This document shows, in pieces, positions 39,056-47,852 of a DNA stretch of 64,000 nucleotides. The stretch's first letter is position 1. Each line of letters begins with the position of its first letter. The translations under genes and the position numbers were made by a program. The notes under the pieces were generated by a model. That model was not told where the DNA came from. It was given only the letters and a program-made list of their open reading frames with translations, and ran no database searches. Source of the DNA: Prochlorococcus sp. AG-409-G20 (GTDB lineage Bacteria > Cyanobacteriota > Cyanobacteriia > PCC-6307 > Cyanobiaceae); NCBI GenBank assembly GCA_003215775.1, contig QCJW01000001.1, positions 114,988 to 178,987 on the forward strand, read 5' to 3'.

Positions 39056-39196
39056 TCAATCATCATGCTCGTCAAAAGGGTCATCAAGTTTTTTAGACGG
39101 AGGACCAAATGATGAATAAATACCAAATCCTGTCAGGCCAAATAAACCGACAAGCATGACCAAAATCAAGGAGATAGCAGGAGAAGTGGTTTCCAT
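39056..39196 (-). CDS. psbN: PsbN protein
   Basis: This 46-residue PsbN starts METTSPAISLILVMLVGLFG and has one membrane helix and a polar tail ending DDPFDEHDD. PsbN is needed for assembly or repair of the PSII reaction center rather than being a stable subunit. The open frame continues upstream to 39418, but that extension crosses psbH antisense and lacks PsbN similarity, so I start at ATG 39196. It is divergent from psbH by 85 bases. Confidence 0.95.
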   Translation of the reverse strand: METTSPAISLILVMLVGLFGLTGFGIYSSFGPPSKKLDDPFDEHDD

Positions 39197-39281
39197 CAAA
39201 GTTTCAACAGGAGGGCTCCTAAAGGGAGCAATTCCCATACAATATCGAAATTCCAACATTAATTGAGGCCCGAGTATCGCC

Positions 39282-39482
39282 ATGGGACAAAAAACCCCTC
39301 TTGGAACCTTGCTTAAATCCATTGGCAACTCTGGACAAGGAAAAGTTGTACCTGGCTGGGGAGCAGTCCCAGTTATGGCTTTAATTGGCGTTTCGCTATT
39401 AATTTTCCTAGTTATCATGCTCCAGATTTACAACGAATCTCTTCTTTTAGAGGGTTTCTCTGTTGACTGGAATGGAGTTTGA
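39282..39482 (+). CDS. psbH: Photosystem II reaction center protein H
   Basis: This 66-residue PSII subunit has a polar N-terminus ([20 protein letters not shown]), the conserved [10 protein letters not shown] loop, one membrane helix and the terminal [14 protein letters not shown]. PsbH lies next to CP47 and affects QA-QB electron flow. The psbH/psbN divergent arrangement is conserved in cyanobacteria and plastids. Confidence 0.97.
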   Translation: MGQKTPLGTLLKSIGNSGQGKVVPGWGAVPVMALIGVSLLIFLVIMLQIYNESLLLEGFSVDWNGV

Positions 39483-39517
39483 ATTAAACACTCCAAAGTG
39501 ATCAACTGAGGATCTCA

Positions 39518-39766
39518 ATGAATGTCTTTGGCATTGGTCTGCCTGAGATCGCTGTAATTGCTGCCTTAGCACTTCTGATTTTTGGCCCAAAACGCCTTCC
39601 AGAATTAGGACGAACTCTTGGGAAGACACTCAAGGGTTTTCAATCTGCCTCTTCTGAATTTGAACGCGAAATTCAAAAAGCCATGTCAGAGCCTGAGTCA
39701 AAAGAGTCAGAAGAGGTAACCTCTTCTGACTCAAATGTATCTAATGAGAATCAGAATCCTCACTAA
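39518..39766 (+). CDS. tatA: Sec-independent translocase protein TatA/E
   Basis: This 82-residue protein has an N-terminal helix GLPEIAVIAALALLIFGPKR, then the FGPKRLPELGR hinge and amphipathic helix, and an acidic, Ser/Glu-rich tail. This is the TatA/TatE pore-forming subunit that moves folded proteins across the thylakoid and plasma membranes. It sits between psbH and pth on the same strand. Confidence 0.94.
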   Translation: MNVFGIGLPEIAVIAALALLIFGPKRLPELGRTLGKTLKGFQSASSEFEREIQKAMSEPESKESEEVTSSDSNVSNENQNPH

Positions 39767-39776
39767 AATAAATTGA

Positions 39777-40391
39777 ATGAATACCAGGAAAGTCCTGTTA
39801 ATAGTTGGTCTAGGAAACCCTGGCTCCAAGTATTACAAGACTCGCCACAATATTGGATTTATGGCCCTGGAAAAGCTTGCAAAGAATCACTGCATCTCAT
39901 TTCGGAACAGCAATAAGATCTATAGTCTCTTATCAGAAATAAAATTTGATTCAGAGATTATTCGTTTAATCATGCCAACTACTTTCATGAATGAAAGCGG
40001 AAGGGCAATTCGAGCAGCTCTTGATTGGTTTAATCTTCAGCCCAGTCAACTACTAATACTTGCAGATGATATGGACCTGCCTCTAGGCCGTGTCAGATTG
40101 CGAACCAAAGGAAGTTCAGGAGGTCACAATGGCTTGAAAAGTATTATTCAGCACATCGGAACTGACGACTTCTCCAGAATTAAGATTGGGATTGGCTCAC
40201 CAGAGACTATTACCGGAGACAAACGTAGTCTGACTGTATCTCATGTTTTAGGAACATTCACTAACGCAGAAAAAGAGATAGTCACACAAGTAATTGACAA
40301 GACACTAATAGGTTTAGAGTTAATTCAAGCTGATGGTATCGACAATGCAGGAAATTATCTGAATTCTTTGAGGCTAAATGAATGCAAATAA
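39777..40391 (+). CDS. pth: Peptidyl-tRNA hydrolase
   Basis: This 204-residue enzyme releases tRNA from stalled peptidyl-tRNA. It has the N-terminal GLGNPGSKYYKTRHNIGF with the catalytic His, MPTTFMNESG, ADDMDLPLG (catalytic Asp) and GSSGGHNGLKSI. It starts 11 bases after tatA and overlaps the following DUF3146 gene by 14 bases. Confidence 0.97.
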   Translation: MNTRKVLLIVGLGNPGSKYYKTRHNIGFMALEKLAKNHCISFRNSNKIYSLLSEIKFDSEIIRLIMPTTFMNESGRAIRAALDWFNLQPSQLLILADDMDLPLGRVRLRTKGSSGGHNGLKSIIQHIGTDDFSRIKIGIGSPETITGDKRSLTVSHVLGTFTNAEKEIVTQVIDKTLIGLELIQADGIDNAGNYLNSLRLNECK

Positions 40392-40653
40392 TCCAATGAA
40401 TAGTCTTCCCGTAACTACAGCCAAGCTAAGAATTCTTCATCAGAGTTTTGGAGAAAAAGTAATAAATGGTGAAATCACTGCTAGTGAATTCGAATGGGAG
40501 TTTACTTGGGAGTTTGGGAAAGGTGAATTAAAAATCAAGCCCTCTCTAGGCAGTGCTCTAATTGAAGATTCCCTTTTACGTTTCCTTTTAAAAGCTGACT
40601 ATAAGTTAGAGACTGGTGGAGATTACAGTTTTACAATCAGAGCAAAATTCTAA
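40378..40653 (+). CDS. DUF3146 family cyanobacterial protein
   Basis: This 91-residue protein's conserved marks EWEFTWEFGKGELKIKPSLG and YKLETGGDYSFTIRAKF match the cyanobacterial DUF3146 family as I recall it. All-beta character is likely. Function unknown. The ATG at 40378 lies inside the 3' end of pth; a second ATG at 40396 is also possible. It converges on the YqgF-like gene with a 4-base overlap. Confidence 0.82.
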   Translation: MNANNPMNSLPVTTAKLRILHQSFGEKVINGEITASEFEWEFTWEFGKGELKIKPSLGSALIEDSLLRFLLKADYKLETGGDYSFTIRAKF

Positions 40654-41063
40654 TGATAATCATCCCACTGAAACTTTTGATTTAAATAATCCTCCAATAA
40701 AATCAACGCTGCAACTTCATCTAAATTAGTTGGGGGAAGTAAAAGACCTCTTGGAATCCACCTCAACCATTTACTAGGAGGAGAAAGTTCCCAATACCTA
40801 TACCTTGCTCTTAGAGTCGTCCCCATTTCCTCAACAAGAACAACTCTTGCCAGAGATGACAATTCGCTTTCCCAATAAGTGCTGCTAGTTCCATTACCTA
40901 GTAGAAAATAGTCAACTGAGTACAAAGAGATCCATTGACTTAGCTGACAAATAACATGGCCTTTCTTGACAATTCCTCCTTCTATTACCACCTTAGAATC
41001 TAAATTGGCTAACAACAACCCACATTTACCCCAACCAGGATCAATAGCTACAACAAAAGTCAT
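40650..41063 (-). CDS. RNase H-fold protein of the YqgF/RuvX-like group
   Basis: This 137-residue protein starts with VVAIDPGWGKCGLLLA, the first strand and catalytic aspartate of the RNase H-like resolvase/YqgF fold. A middle acidic residue (LVEEMGTT) and a C-terminal NLDEVAALILLEDYL aspartate follow. YqgF proteins process 16S rRNA ends; other members resolve DNA junctions. The sequence is divergent, and I cannot say which, if either, applies here. Confidence 0.78.
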   Translation of the reverse strand: MTFVVAIDPGWGKCGLLLANLDSKVVIEGGIVKKGHVICQLSQWISLYSVDYFLLGNGTSSTYWESELSSLARVVLVEEMGTTLRARYRYWELSPPSKWLRWIPRGLLLPPTNLDEVAALILLEDYLNQKFQWDDYH

Positions 41064-41098
41064 CGCCGGAAATCACAATCATTTAAATTAAATACATA

Positions 41099-42061
41099 TT
41101 AGTCTCTCAAATCTAGGAAAATAACAACAGGGTCAGCTGTATCAGAGTCTCTTAATGCAATAGATCTCAATTCCATCTTAGTAGGTCTACGAATTCTCAA
41201 TTCCTTAATAAGGCTGTTTATCGCATTAGGGTCAAATTGTAGTCCTAAGCTAAGAGATCCTCGACGTTTAACTTCTGCCAATGTAGAAGCAAGTAACAAT
41301 TTTATTTTTTTATTAATTGCTGGCAAATCCAATTCATCCTTATTTAAGAATGTGGAAGCAAGAGTTTCTCCAGATCTAACTACTTTAATATTTGGTCTAA
41401 CTTCTGGATATGCATATACTGCTTCTTCGCCAAGTAAAACATTTGCAGCAGATCGAACATTCACAACCCAAGTACCTCTCTTAATAATTATCTGTTCTAA
41501 TTTCCTAATATCAACTTTAGGTACTCGCAATATTTGTCTATTTGGCATTTCACCTGGTCTTACACGTCTGAATGCTTCAAGGTTAGCCTTTTGTAAAAGA
41601 CTATCTATTTCTTCCTTAGCAAGTCCAGGATTCTTCAATTGCAACGTTGTATTAGCCAAGAGCTGTCCGCTACTGACAACAACATCGCCCCTCCTTAAAG
41701 CAATCAAATTTCTTTCAAGCTGTTTTAATTCTTTCTCGCCAGAATCTATTCTCGCTTCTAAACGCTTTCTCTCAGCCTTCAAGGGGGCAAGTGCCAAACG
41801 GCTAGTCTTCAATTTTTCTTGTAAGTCATCTAATTCAAAAAGACCAACCCTAAGTTGCCTACTAACAAGAAGCATGAATCCAAGAGACAGTGCACTTATC
41901 AAGCTTCCTGTAAACACAGTTATTACAACTGCTGTTCTTCTAGGCCTAAGGTTAAAAACACTTAGTCGGGCCTTGCCAACTCGACTGCCAAGCATGTCCC
42001 CAAAGGTGGAGAGCACTCCACCTAGCACCAATAAGGCAATAATCAACAACCACCCAGTCAC
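41099..42061 (-). CDS. DUF3084 domain membrane protein
   Basis: This 320-residue protein has two N-terminal membrane helices (about 2-20 and 43-68) separated by FGDMLGSRVGKARLSVFNLRPRR, followed by a coiled-coil region (about 75-125) and a soluble C-terminal domain. This matches cyanobacterial DUF3084 proteins. Function unknown. It lies between the YqgF-like gene and ntcA on one strand, with short gaps, and may be in one operon with them. Confidence 0.85.
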   Translation of the reverse strand: MTGWLLIIALLVLGGVLSTFGDMLGSRVGKARLSVFNLRPRRTAVVITVFTGSLISALSLGFMLLVSRQLRVGLFELDDLQEKLKTSRLALAPLKAERKRLEARIDSGEKELKQLERNLIALRRGDVVVSSGQLLANTTLQLKNPGLAKEEIDSLLQKANLEAFRRVRPGEMPNRQILRVPKVDIRKLEQIIIKRGTWVVNVRSAANVLLGEEAVYAYPEVRPNIKVVRSGETLASTFLNKDELDLPAINKKIKLLLASTLAEVKRRGSLSLGLQFDPNAINSLIKELRIRRPTKMELRSIALRDSDTADPVVIFLDLRD

Positions 42062-42117
42062 AACAAGAAATCTCTTATATCAAGCACAAATGATCCTCTC
42101 AAATTCTATTGAAGTTA

Positions 42118-42852
42118 TCAGTTAAATTGCTTAGCAAGAGCTATTGGATCGAGGACAGTAATTTTTTTTCGATCAATCTGAACTAAACCAGTACTTTTAA
42201 GATCACCTAACAATCTGGTTATAGTCACACGAGTTGAACCTATTGCCTCAGCGATAGATTGATGAGAAAGACGAAGATCTATTGTAATACCTTTATTATC
42301 AGGAACCCCAAAATCCCTACACAAAACCAACAAAAAGCTGACAAGTCTTGATGACATATCTCTATGGGTAAGAGTTTCAATCATAGTTTCAGTTTGCAGT
42401 ACTCTGCTAGACAATCCCTGCAAGAGCAATAGTCCAACGCTTGCATCATGTTCAATTGCTTGTCTAACCGAAGCGGCTGGAGCCGTGATTATCTCTACTT
42501 TGGTAAAAGCAACGGCATGGTAAAAACGATCTGCTCGATGCCCTGTAAGCAAAGATAAAACCCCAAACAGACTATTTTCTCTAAGCATGCCAACTGTAAT
42601 TTCTTCACCCGATTCATAAACTCTCGACAATTTCACAGCACCACGACGTATCAAATAAACCCTTTCAGCTGGATCTCCAGGAAAAAAAATGGTCTTAGCC
42701 CGATCAACTATTTCAGTATTTGCTCCTTCAAGCCCTCGAATTACATCCTGAAGGTTTCTAGCAGGATTCTGAGTGCTCATTTTATTCTCAATAAAATTTT
42801 TACCTTCAGACTGAGGGACGAAGCGACTAAAGCCGCCATTCGTTGCAGCCAT
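42118..42852 (-). CDS. ntcA: Global nitrogen regulator NtcA
   Basis: NtcA, a Crp/Fnr-family activator, binds 2-oxoglutarate and turns on nitrogen-uptake genes. The cyclic-nucleotide-like domain shows [36 protein letters not shown] and [16 protein letters not shown]. The helix-turn-helix shows [20 protein letters not shown] (about 194-213). At 244 residues it is longer than the usual 220-225; the second ATG at 42780 (MSTQNPAR) would give the normal length and may be the real start. A candidate NtcA target, amt1, is in this window. Confidence 0.95.
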   Translation of the reverse strand: MAATNGGFSRFVPQSEGKNFIENKMSTQNPARNLQDVIRGLEGANTEIVDRAKTIFFPGDPAERVYLIRRGAVKLSRVYESGEEITVGMLRENSLFGVLSLLTGHRADRFYHAVAFTKVEIITAPAASVRQAIEHDASVGLLLLQGLSSRVLQTETMIETLTHRDMSSRLVSFLLVLCRDFGVPDNKGITIDLRLSHQSIAEAIGSTRVTITRLLGDLKSTGLVQIDRKKITVLDPIALAKQFN

Positions 42853-42897
42853 CTCAAGAAAGCAATTGGCAAGAGGCTAAGAATAATCAAATGAAAT

Positions 42898-43641
42898 TCA
42901 TGTATCAAAAACAACTTTTTTCTTCTTGTCCTTGAGAGCAACTCTTTGAGCTGTATGCAACTCTTTCAATCCTTTCTCAGCAATAGTCAACAAAGAATTC
43001 AATTGATCCCTACTAAATGGATCCTTCTCAGCTGTTCCCTGTATCTCTAAAAATCTTCCATCCGAAGCCATCACAACATTTAAATCAACATCAGCTTGTG
43101 AATCTTCGGAGTAATCAAGATCTAACAAAGGATTACCTTCTATTAAGCCAACAGAAACTGCAGCAACCTGATCTTGCAAAGGCATTCTTTTAAAAAAACC
43201 TTTTTGCAATAATCGACTACACGCTTCATGCACAGCAAGCCAAGAACCTGTAATAGCAGCAGTTCTAGTTCCTGCATCAGCCTGAATAACATCGCAATCA
43301 ATCAATAAAGTGCTTTCTCCCATGGCATTCATATCAAGTATTGATCGCAAACTGCGTCCTATCAGACGTTGTATCTCTTGAGTTCGACCAGATAACTTCA
43401 TAATTTCCCTTGGTTGTCGCTTAGGAGTAGATCCAGGGAGTAAACGGTATTCAGCAGATAGCCAACCTTGACCGCTACCTTTACGCCAAGGGGGGACTTC
43501 TTCTTGTACACAAACACTACATAGGACTGACGTCTTACCAGTTCTGACAATCAAAGAACTTAAAGCAAACCCCATAGGATCCCAGCTGAAATCAAAAGGT
43601 CTCAATTCATCTGAAGCTCTTCCGTTAAATCTGTTTTGCAA
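42898..43641 (-). CDS. rph: Ribonuclease PH
   Basis: This 247-residue phosphorolytic 3'-5' exoribonuclease trims tRNA 3' ends. Family marks include the N-terminal RASDELRPFDF, GSGQGWLSAEY, GRTQEIQRLIGRSLRS, DADVIQADAGTRTAAITG-like CDVIQADAGTRTAAITG and LLDLDYSEDSQADVDLNVVM (the last shown as one 20-residue segment). It is upstream of ntcA on the same strand with a short gap. Confidence 0.95.
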   Translation of the reverse strand: MQNRFNGRASDELRPFDFSWDPMGFALSSLIVRTGKTSVLCSVCVQEEVPPWRKGSGQGWLSAEYRLLPGSTPKRQPREIMKLSGRTQEIQRLIGRSLRSILDMNAMGESTLLIDCDVIQADAGTRTAAITGSWLAVHEACSRLLQKGFFKRMPLQDQVAAVSVGLIEGNPLLDLDYSEDSQADVDLNVVMASDGRFLEIQGTAEKDPFSRDQLNSLLTIAEKGLKELHTAQRVALKDKKKKVVFDT

Positions 43642-43790
43642 AGTAAAAAAATAAAAGTCTTAAGAAAAGACTAGTGATGAATAGCAAACTGTCCCTCACA
43701 CCCCATAGATAGTGTCACATTCCTTGTTAAGTAATCTGAGGACGCTAGATTTGCAAGGAAGTGGTTGGTGCTAAGTCCCATCAATAATCT

Positions 43791-44381
43791 ATGACTACAA
43801 GCCTAATTCAAAATCATGATTGCCTTAGACAAGCAAGCCTTGAATTTAAAAAGGCAGAAACTCCCCTTGAATCAGAAAAAAAACTTCCACATCTTCACTT
43901 AGTTTCTACCGAAGGCCAACTTCATGTTCACTCGGCTCCCTACCGAGGCAGTTTCTCTGGAGTGCTCAGTGAAGCTCTTAGAACAGCTGGACTAGGCAGA
44001 CAGGTTTTGGTAGCGCAATTCTTAAAAGGAGGCGTAAATCAAGGTCCAAAAGGCATCGTGACATTATGTGATCGACTCGAATGGATTAGGCCAGACATAG
44101 CCGGCTGCATTACAACCAAACCAAATAAAATTTCCGACAAGGAAGCTGTTCAAGCAATATGGGAAATATGCAAAAATCGTTTTCTAAAAGGGGATGTAGA
44201 CCAGATTGTTCTTGATGAGGTTGGTCTTGCTATCAAACTTGGCTACTTAAAAGAAGATGAAGTAATTAGGACTCTTGAGAACCGTCCATCAACAATGGAT
44301 GTCATCCTTACTGGACCATCCATTCCACCTAAGGCTATCAACATCGCAGATCAAGTAACAGAATTACGTTGTGGTTTCTAA
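43791..44381 (+). CDS. BtuR/CobA-like protein without a recognisable P-loop
   Basis: This 196-residue protein has the fold order of ATP:corrinoid adenosyltransferases. The Walker B/helix region VDQIVLDEVGLAIKLGYL (about 136-153) and the C-terminal VILTGPSIPPKAINIADQVT match that family. The Walker A position, however, reads SAPYRGSFS (about 48-56) instead of GxGKGKT/S, so ATP binding in the usual way is doubtful. Other cyanobacterial proteins of this type are annotated only as P-loop NTPase-like. Its stop overlaps the dcd start by one base (TAATG). It may have a regulatory or structural role, but the function is unknown. Confidence 0.8.
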   Translation: MTTSLIQNHDCLRQASLEFKKAETPLESEKKLPHLHLVSTEGQLHVHSAPYRGSFSGVLSEALRTAGLGRQVLVAQFLKGGVNQGPKGIVTLCDRLEWIRPDIAGCITTKPNKISDKEAVQAIWEICKNRFLKGDVDQIVLDEVGLAIKLGYLKEDEVIRTLENRPSTMDVILTGPSIPPKAINIADQVTELRCGF

Positions 44382-44974
44382 TGCTTAAAAACGATCGCTG
44401 GATTACTCAAGAAGCTCAAAAAGGGATGCTAACTCCTTTTCAGCCTGGTCTTGTTCGTCATCTAGATCCAAAATTAAAGAAAAATCCTGTACTCAGCTTT
44501 GGCTGTTCTTCATATGGATACGACTTAAGACTTTCCTCAAAAGAATTTCTAATTTTTAGACATGTTCCTGGAACAGTCATGAATCCTAAACAATTCAATC
44601 CTGCCAACCTTGAATCAACTCGGTTACATCAAGATGAAGATGGCAAGTATTTCATCCTTCCTGCTCATTCTTATGGCCTTGGAGTAGCACTTGAAAAGAT
44701 GAAGGTACCACCAAACATTACTGTGGTTTGTTTAGGGAAAAGTACCTATGCAAGGCTTGGTATTATAGTTAATACAACACCTGCAGAAGCAAGCTGGGAA
44801 GGACATTTAACTTTAGAGTTTAGCAATAGTTCAGGAGCAGATTGCCGAATTTATGCAAATGAAGGCATCTGCCAACTTCTTTTCTTTGAAGGAGACCCTT
44901 GCGAGACAACTTACCGTGATAGAAAAGGTAAATATCAAGACCAACCTGAAAGAGTTACGCTTGCAAAAATTTAA
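44381..44974 (+). CDS. dcd: dCTP deaminase
   Basis: Dcd (197 residues from ATG 44381) deaminates dCTP to dUTP on the way to dTMP. FGCSSYGYDLRLS, CLGKSTYARLGIIVNTTPAEASWEGHLT (shown in pieces by family: GKSTYARLG and PAEASWEGHLTLEFSN) and the C-terminal ANEGICQLLFFEGD are conserved. It is coupled to the upstream BtuR-like gene and one base before thyX. Confidence 0.92.
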   Translation: MLKNDRWITQEAQKGMLTPFQPGLVRHLDPKLKKNPVLSFGCSSYGYDLRLSSKEFLIFRHVPGTVMNPKQFNPANLESTRLHQDEDGKYFILPAHSYGLGVALEKMKVPPNITVVCLGKSTYARLGIIVNTTPAEASWEGHLTLEFSNSSGADCRIYANEGICQLLFFEGDPCETTYRDRKGKYQDQPERVTLAKI

Positions 44975-44975
44975 A

Positions 44976-45623
44976 ATGAAATTTGTTGAATTAGTTTCAG
45001 TAACACCAGACGCTGAAAAAACAATGGCATATATAGCAAGAGTAAGTAATCCTAAAAATCAAGATAATGATAATTTCACCAAGCTTCTACAATATTGTAT
45101 TAAGAATGAACACTGGAGTGTGTTTGAGCAAGCATATATGACTCTCAAAATAGAAACAAATAGAGGTATTGCAGCTCAAATATTAAGGCATAGATCTTTC
45201 ACTTTTCAGGAATTCTCGCAACGCTATGCAGATAGTACTGCTTTAGGTAATATTCCCTTACCTGAATTACGTAGACAAGATCTTAAAAATAGACAAAATT
45301 CGATTGCCGACTTGCCTAAGGAGCTGGCTATAAAATTTGGCGAAAAAATTGAAACACAATTCAAGCAATCAGTAGAACTCTATGAAGAAATGCTCTCAGC
45401 AGGAATAGCTAAAGAATGTGCCCGTTTTGTACTGCCATTAGCTACTCCCACAAGAATTTACATGACTGGATCCTGTCGTTCATGGATTCACTATATAAGC
45501 CTTAGAACAGGCCATGGAACTCAAAAAGAGCATATGAAAATTGCTAAAGATTGTCAAAAACTATTTATAGGTAATTTCCCAACAGTTGCAAATGCTCTTG
45601 GATGGGAGTTAGCAGAAACCTAA
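44976..45623 (+). CDS. thyX: Flavin-dependent thymidylate synthase
   Basis: ThyX (215 residues) makes dTMP from dUMP with FAD and methylene-THF. The motif RHRSFTFQEFSQRY (RHR-x7-S) is diagnostic. I use ATG 44976 (MKFVELVSV), one base after the dcd stop; longer frames reach back into dcd. The 3' end overlaps the txlA stop region on the other strand by four bases. This gene and dcd form a dCTP to dTMP module. Confidence 0.96.
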   Translation: MKFVELVSVTPDAEKTMAYIARVSNPKNQDNDNFTKLLQYCIKNEHWSVFEQAYMTLKIETNRGIAAQILRHRSFTFQEFSQRYADSTALGNIPLPELRRQDLKNRQNSIADLPKELAIKFGEKIETQFKQSVELYEEMLSAGIAKECARFVLPLATPTRIYMTGSCRSWIHYISLRTGHGTQKEHMKIAKDCQKLFIGNFPTVANALGWELAET

Positions 45624-46204
45624 CCATGACTCCTAGGATTAGTTTCATCAGAAACAACTTCTAATCTTGGCAACGGGGAGAACCCTAGATTTTGTTCTAT
45701 AAAGTTAGTATTTACCTTCTGATCCGGGAGTTCGTTCTTCAAAAGTGTATTGATTAACACTAAAAATTCTTGGTCACTACGCCGACCAATAGCTTTAAAA
45801 GAATATAATCCTGTTTCATCAAAAAAATTGAATTGAGGGATACCAGTTACCTGATACTCATCCAGCAACTCTAGCCATTCAGGATTATCTACATTTAATA
45901 AAACAAAGTCTATGTGAGTTGAGAACTTCTTCTCAACTGAAAGAATCATAGGGGCCATTTCACGACATACTTCACACCAGTCAGCATAGAATTCTATAAC
46001 TGTGGGCTTTCCATTTGACAAAGCTAGATATGGATTAAGAGATTCTCTTGCAAGTTCATCTAAAGGAGCTTGAGATGTCAAACCACCTTTAAGAAAGAAT
46101 AATAAAACAGAAAAAGCAAGAGCTATCAAAAGGAGAAAGACTCTCTGGATTTTTCCTAGTGATGCATTACTTGAATTCAAGGGAGAATCAGAATCGATAA
46201 ACAA
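45620..46204 (-). CDS. txlA: Membrane-anchored thioredoxin-like protein TxlA/HCF164-like
   Basis: This 194-residue protein has an N-terminal membrane anchor (VFLLLIALAFSVLLFFLK, about 21-38) and a thioredoxin domain with VIEFYADWCEVCREMAP (CxxC about 77-80) and the cis-proline loop VTGIPQFNFF. This is the TxlA/HCF164 type, which passes reductant for cytochrome b6f assembly on the lumen side of thylakoids. It converges on thyX. Confidence 0.9.
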   Translation of the reverse strand: MFIDSDSPLNSSNASLGKIQRVFLLLIALAFSVLLFFLKGGLTSQAPLDELARESLNPYLALSNGKPTVIEFYADWCEVCREMAPMILSVEKKFSTHIDFVLLNVDNPEWLELLDEYQVTGIPQFNFFDETGLYSFKAIGRRSDQEFLVLINTLLKNELPDQKVNTNFIEQNLGFSPLPRLEVVSDETNPRSHG

Positions 46205-46324
46205 TCTCGTTAATTATTCTAGTAAGCAATATTTTTCAGTAGCGTATTCTATTATAATAATTAAAATTTTCTGCAATAAAATTTTGCGTATACGATCTGC
46301 CTGACTAAAACCAAAGGGATTTTG

Positions 46325-47008
46325 TTAGATAATGCCCGTGAAATAATTATTTTCTAAATCTGAAAGTCTCGGTGTAGATTTATTATTTCTTATAAACATG
46401 GCTCTATAGACTAGATTTCCCTGTTCCAATACAAACTTCTCTCGTTCAGTAGCTACTCCAAAAGGATTACTTAAAAGCCATTGTGATCCAAACTCTTCAT
46501 GTTGTTGATAACAATCACTAATTTGAACTAATTTCACCATAGGTTCTATGACTGAAAGCAAGTCACTTTGTAAAAAGATTCTCCCGCCAGGCATAAGAGC
46601 ATTAGACAAGGATATCAATAAGTCAGGCGTCAAAACTCTTCTTTTCTGATGTCTCCTTTTAAACCATGGATCAGGAAATTGTATAGATACTGTTTGCAGA
46701 TGCCCCTTAGGCAGTCGAGTCAACCAATCCTCGAGACTAACATTTACATTACAAAATAGGAACCGAAGATTATCAAGGCCTAGGAGAGTTCTCTCTTTAT
46801 CAGAAGAAGTAACTAGAGAATGTCTAATTTCAAGTCCTAAATAATTCCAATTGCTCTTGACTGAGGCCAACTCAATCAAGAATTTACCTCTTGCAGATCC
46901 AATATCTAGATGAATAGGAGCCGTAGGTTTAATGAAAAGCTCACTAGTCTCTGGAAGAGATAATGGCAACTGGAAGAAACGACTTAGTGGATTTACATGC
47001 TGACGCAA
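46325..47008 (-). CDS. trmB: tRNA (guanine-N7-)-methyltransferase
   Basis: This 227-residue SAM-dependent enzyme adds m7G46 to tRNA. It has the SAM motif HLDIGSARGKFLIELA, GLEIRHSLV and the signature SIQFPDPWFKRRHQKRR (about 117-133). A short gap separates it from txlA, both on the minus strand. Confidence 0.95.
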   Translation of the reverse strand: MRQHVNPLSRFFQLPLSLPETSELFIKPTAPIHLDIGSARGKFLIELASVKSNWNYLGLEIRHSLVTSSDKERTLLGLDNLRFLFCNVNVSLEDWLTRLPKGHLQTVSIQFPDPWFKRRHQKRRVLTPDLLISLSNALMPGGRIFLQSDLLSVIEPMVKLVQISDCYQQHEEFGSQWLLSNPFGVATEREKFVLEQGNLVYRAMFIRNNKSTPRLSDLENNYFTGII

Positions 47009-47242
47009 AGCTTTATTATTGTTCTTTAATTAGTTACTCATTATATGAACAAAAATCAAACCAAGGTTAAGCCAGTTTTTTTAGGGAACACTCCTTAATA
47101 ATGAGTCAACACAAATCTTGTCCTATAGTCAACAAATCACTTAAGATCTCCCTCAACATAAACAAAAGTTTTATCGAAGAGCACTAACAAATCATCTATT
47201 AAGTCAAATTTGTTGGATAATGAAAACTGATACAATTTGACA
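47009..47242. other. 234-base divergent intergenic region
   Basis: This AT-rich gap lies between divergent trmB and DUF3177. It must hold the promoters of both. I see no hairpin or small gene that I can support. Confidence 0.5.
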
Positions 47243-47848
47243 ATGGAAATACCTTTTCGTTTGATTGCTTGGCTCTGTTATCGACTCGCAGCATCATTTG
47301 CATTAACACTGCCTTTTATTATCCTTATTTGGGCAACTATCCGCAAAGAATCATCAATCGTCAGATTGATGGCAATTTATTGGAAAATTGCAAGCATAAT
47401 TCCAATATCTATGCTTCTACTCATCGGAGAGAGAGCAATCGGTTATCTAACTAGCTTTATCACACCATTTCTAATAATGCTTTCAATTTGGATGTGGACA
47501 GACCTAAATGAAGAGATAGATGATCTGCCACCTTGGAGAGCTCTATCGTTAACTGTGAGAGCATGGAGATGGGCACTCACTGGATGGTGTCTAATGATGG
47601 CATCAGTGACTTTCTTCAGTCTTCCATGCCTAAATAGTACAAGCAATAATTGCATAGCATTATTAGAAGGACCTAAAGACCTACATAGCATAACCAGAGA
47701 ATTATTTAATTTTCTTTTTGGGGCAAATTGGACCGAGCCATTGGCAGCTTTTGCAGGATATATTGCCTTATTAACTTATTTAGTTGGCTTAATTCAATGG
47801 CTTTTAATACGTTTACCAAAACAAGGAAGAATCGCTGGCGAATTTTAA
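47243..47848 (+). CDS. DUF3177 family membrane protein
   Basis: This 201-residue protein has five or six membrane segments and a conserved WMWTDLNEEIDDLPPWRAL cytoplasmic loop (about 86-105). The C-terminal EPLAAFAGYIALLTYLVGL is followed by a basic tail. It matches the cyanobacterial DUF3177 family, function unknown. ATG 47243 is preferred over a TTG two codons upstream. A short gene follows 4 bases after its stop. Confidence 0.8.
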   Translation: MEIPFRLIAWLCYRLAASFALTLPFIILIWATIRKESSIVRLMAIYWKIASIIPISMLLLIGERAIGYLTSFITPFLIMLSIWMWTDLNEEIDDLPPWRALSLTVRAWRWALTGWCLMMASVTFFSLPCLNSTSNNCIALLEGPKDLHSITRELFNFLFGANWTEPLAAFAGYIALLTYLVGLIQWLLIRLPKQGRIAGEF

Positions 47849-47852
47849 TTAG

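Noticed and set aside
41352..42125. 257-codon plus-strand frame antisense to DUF3084
   Set aside because: It is a mirror of the coding strand with Ser/Leu-rich composition and no domain.
46239..46252. ATAGAATACGCTAC on the minus strand upstream of txlA as an NtcA-like site
   Set aside because: The GTA half is ATA, so only one half-site matches, and there is no biological reason for NtcA control of txlA.
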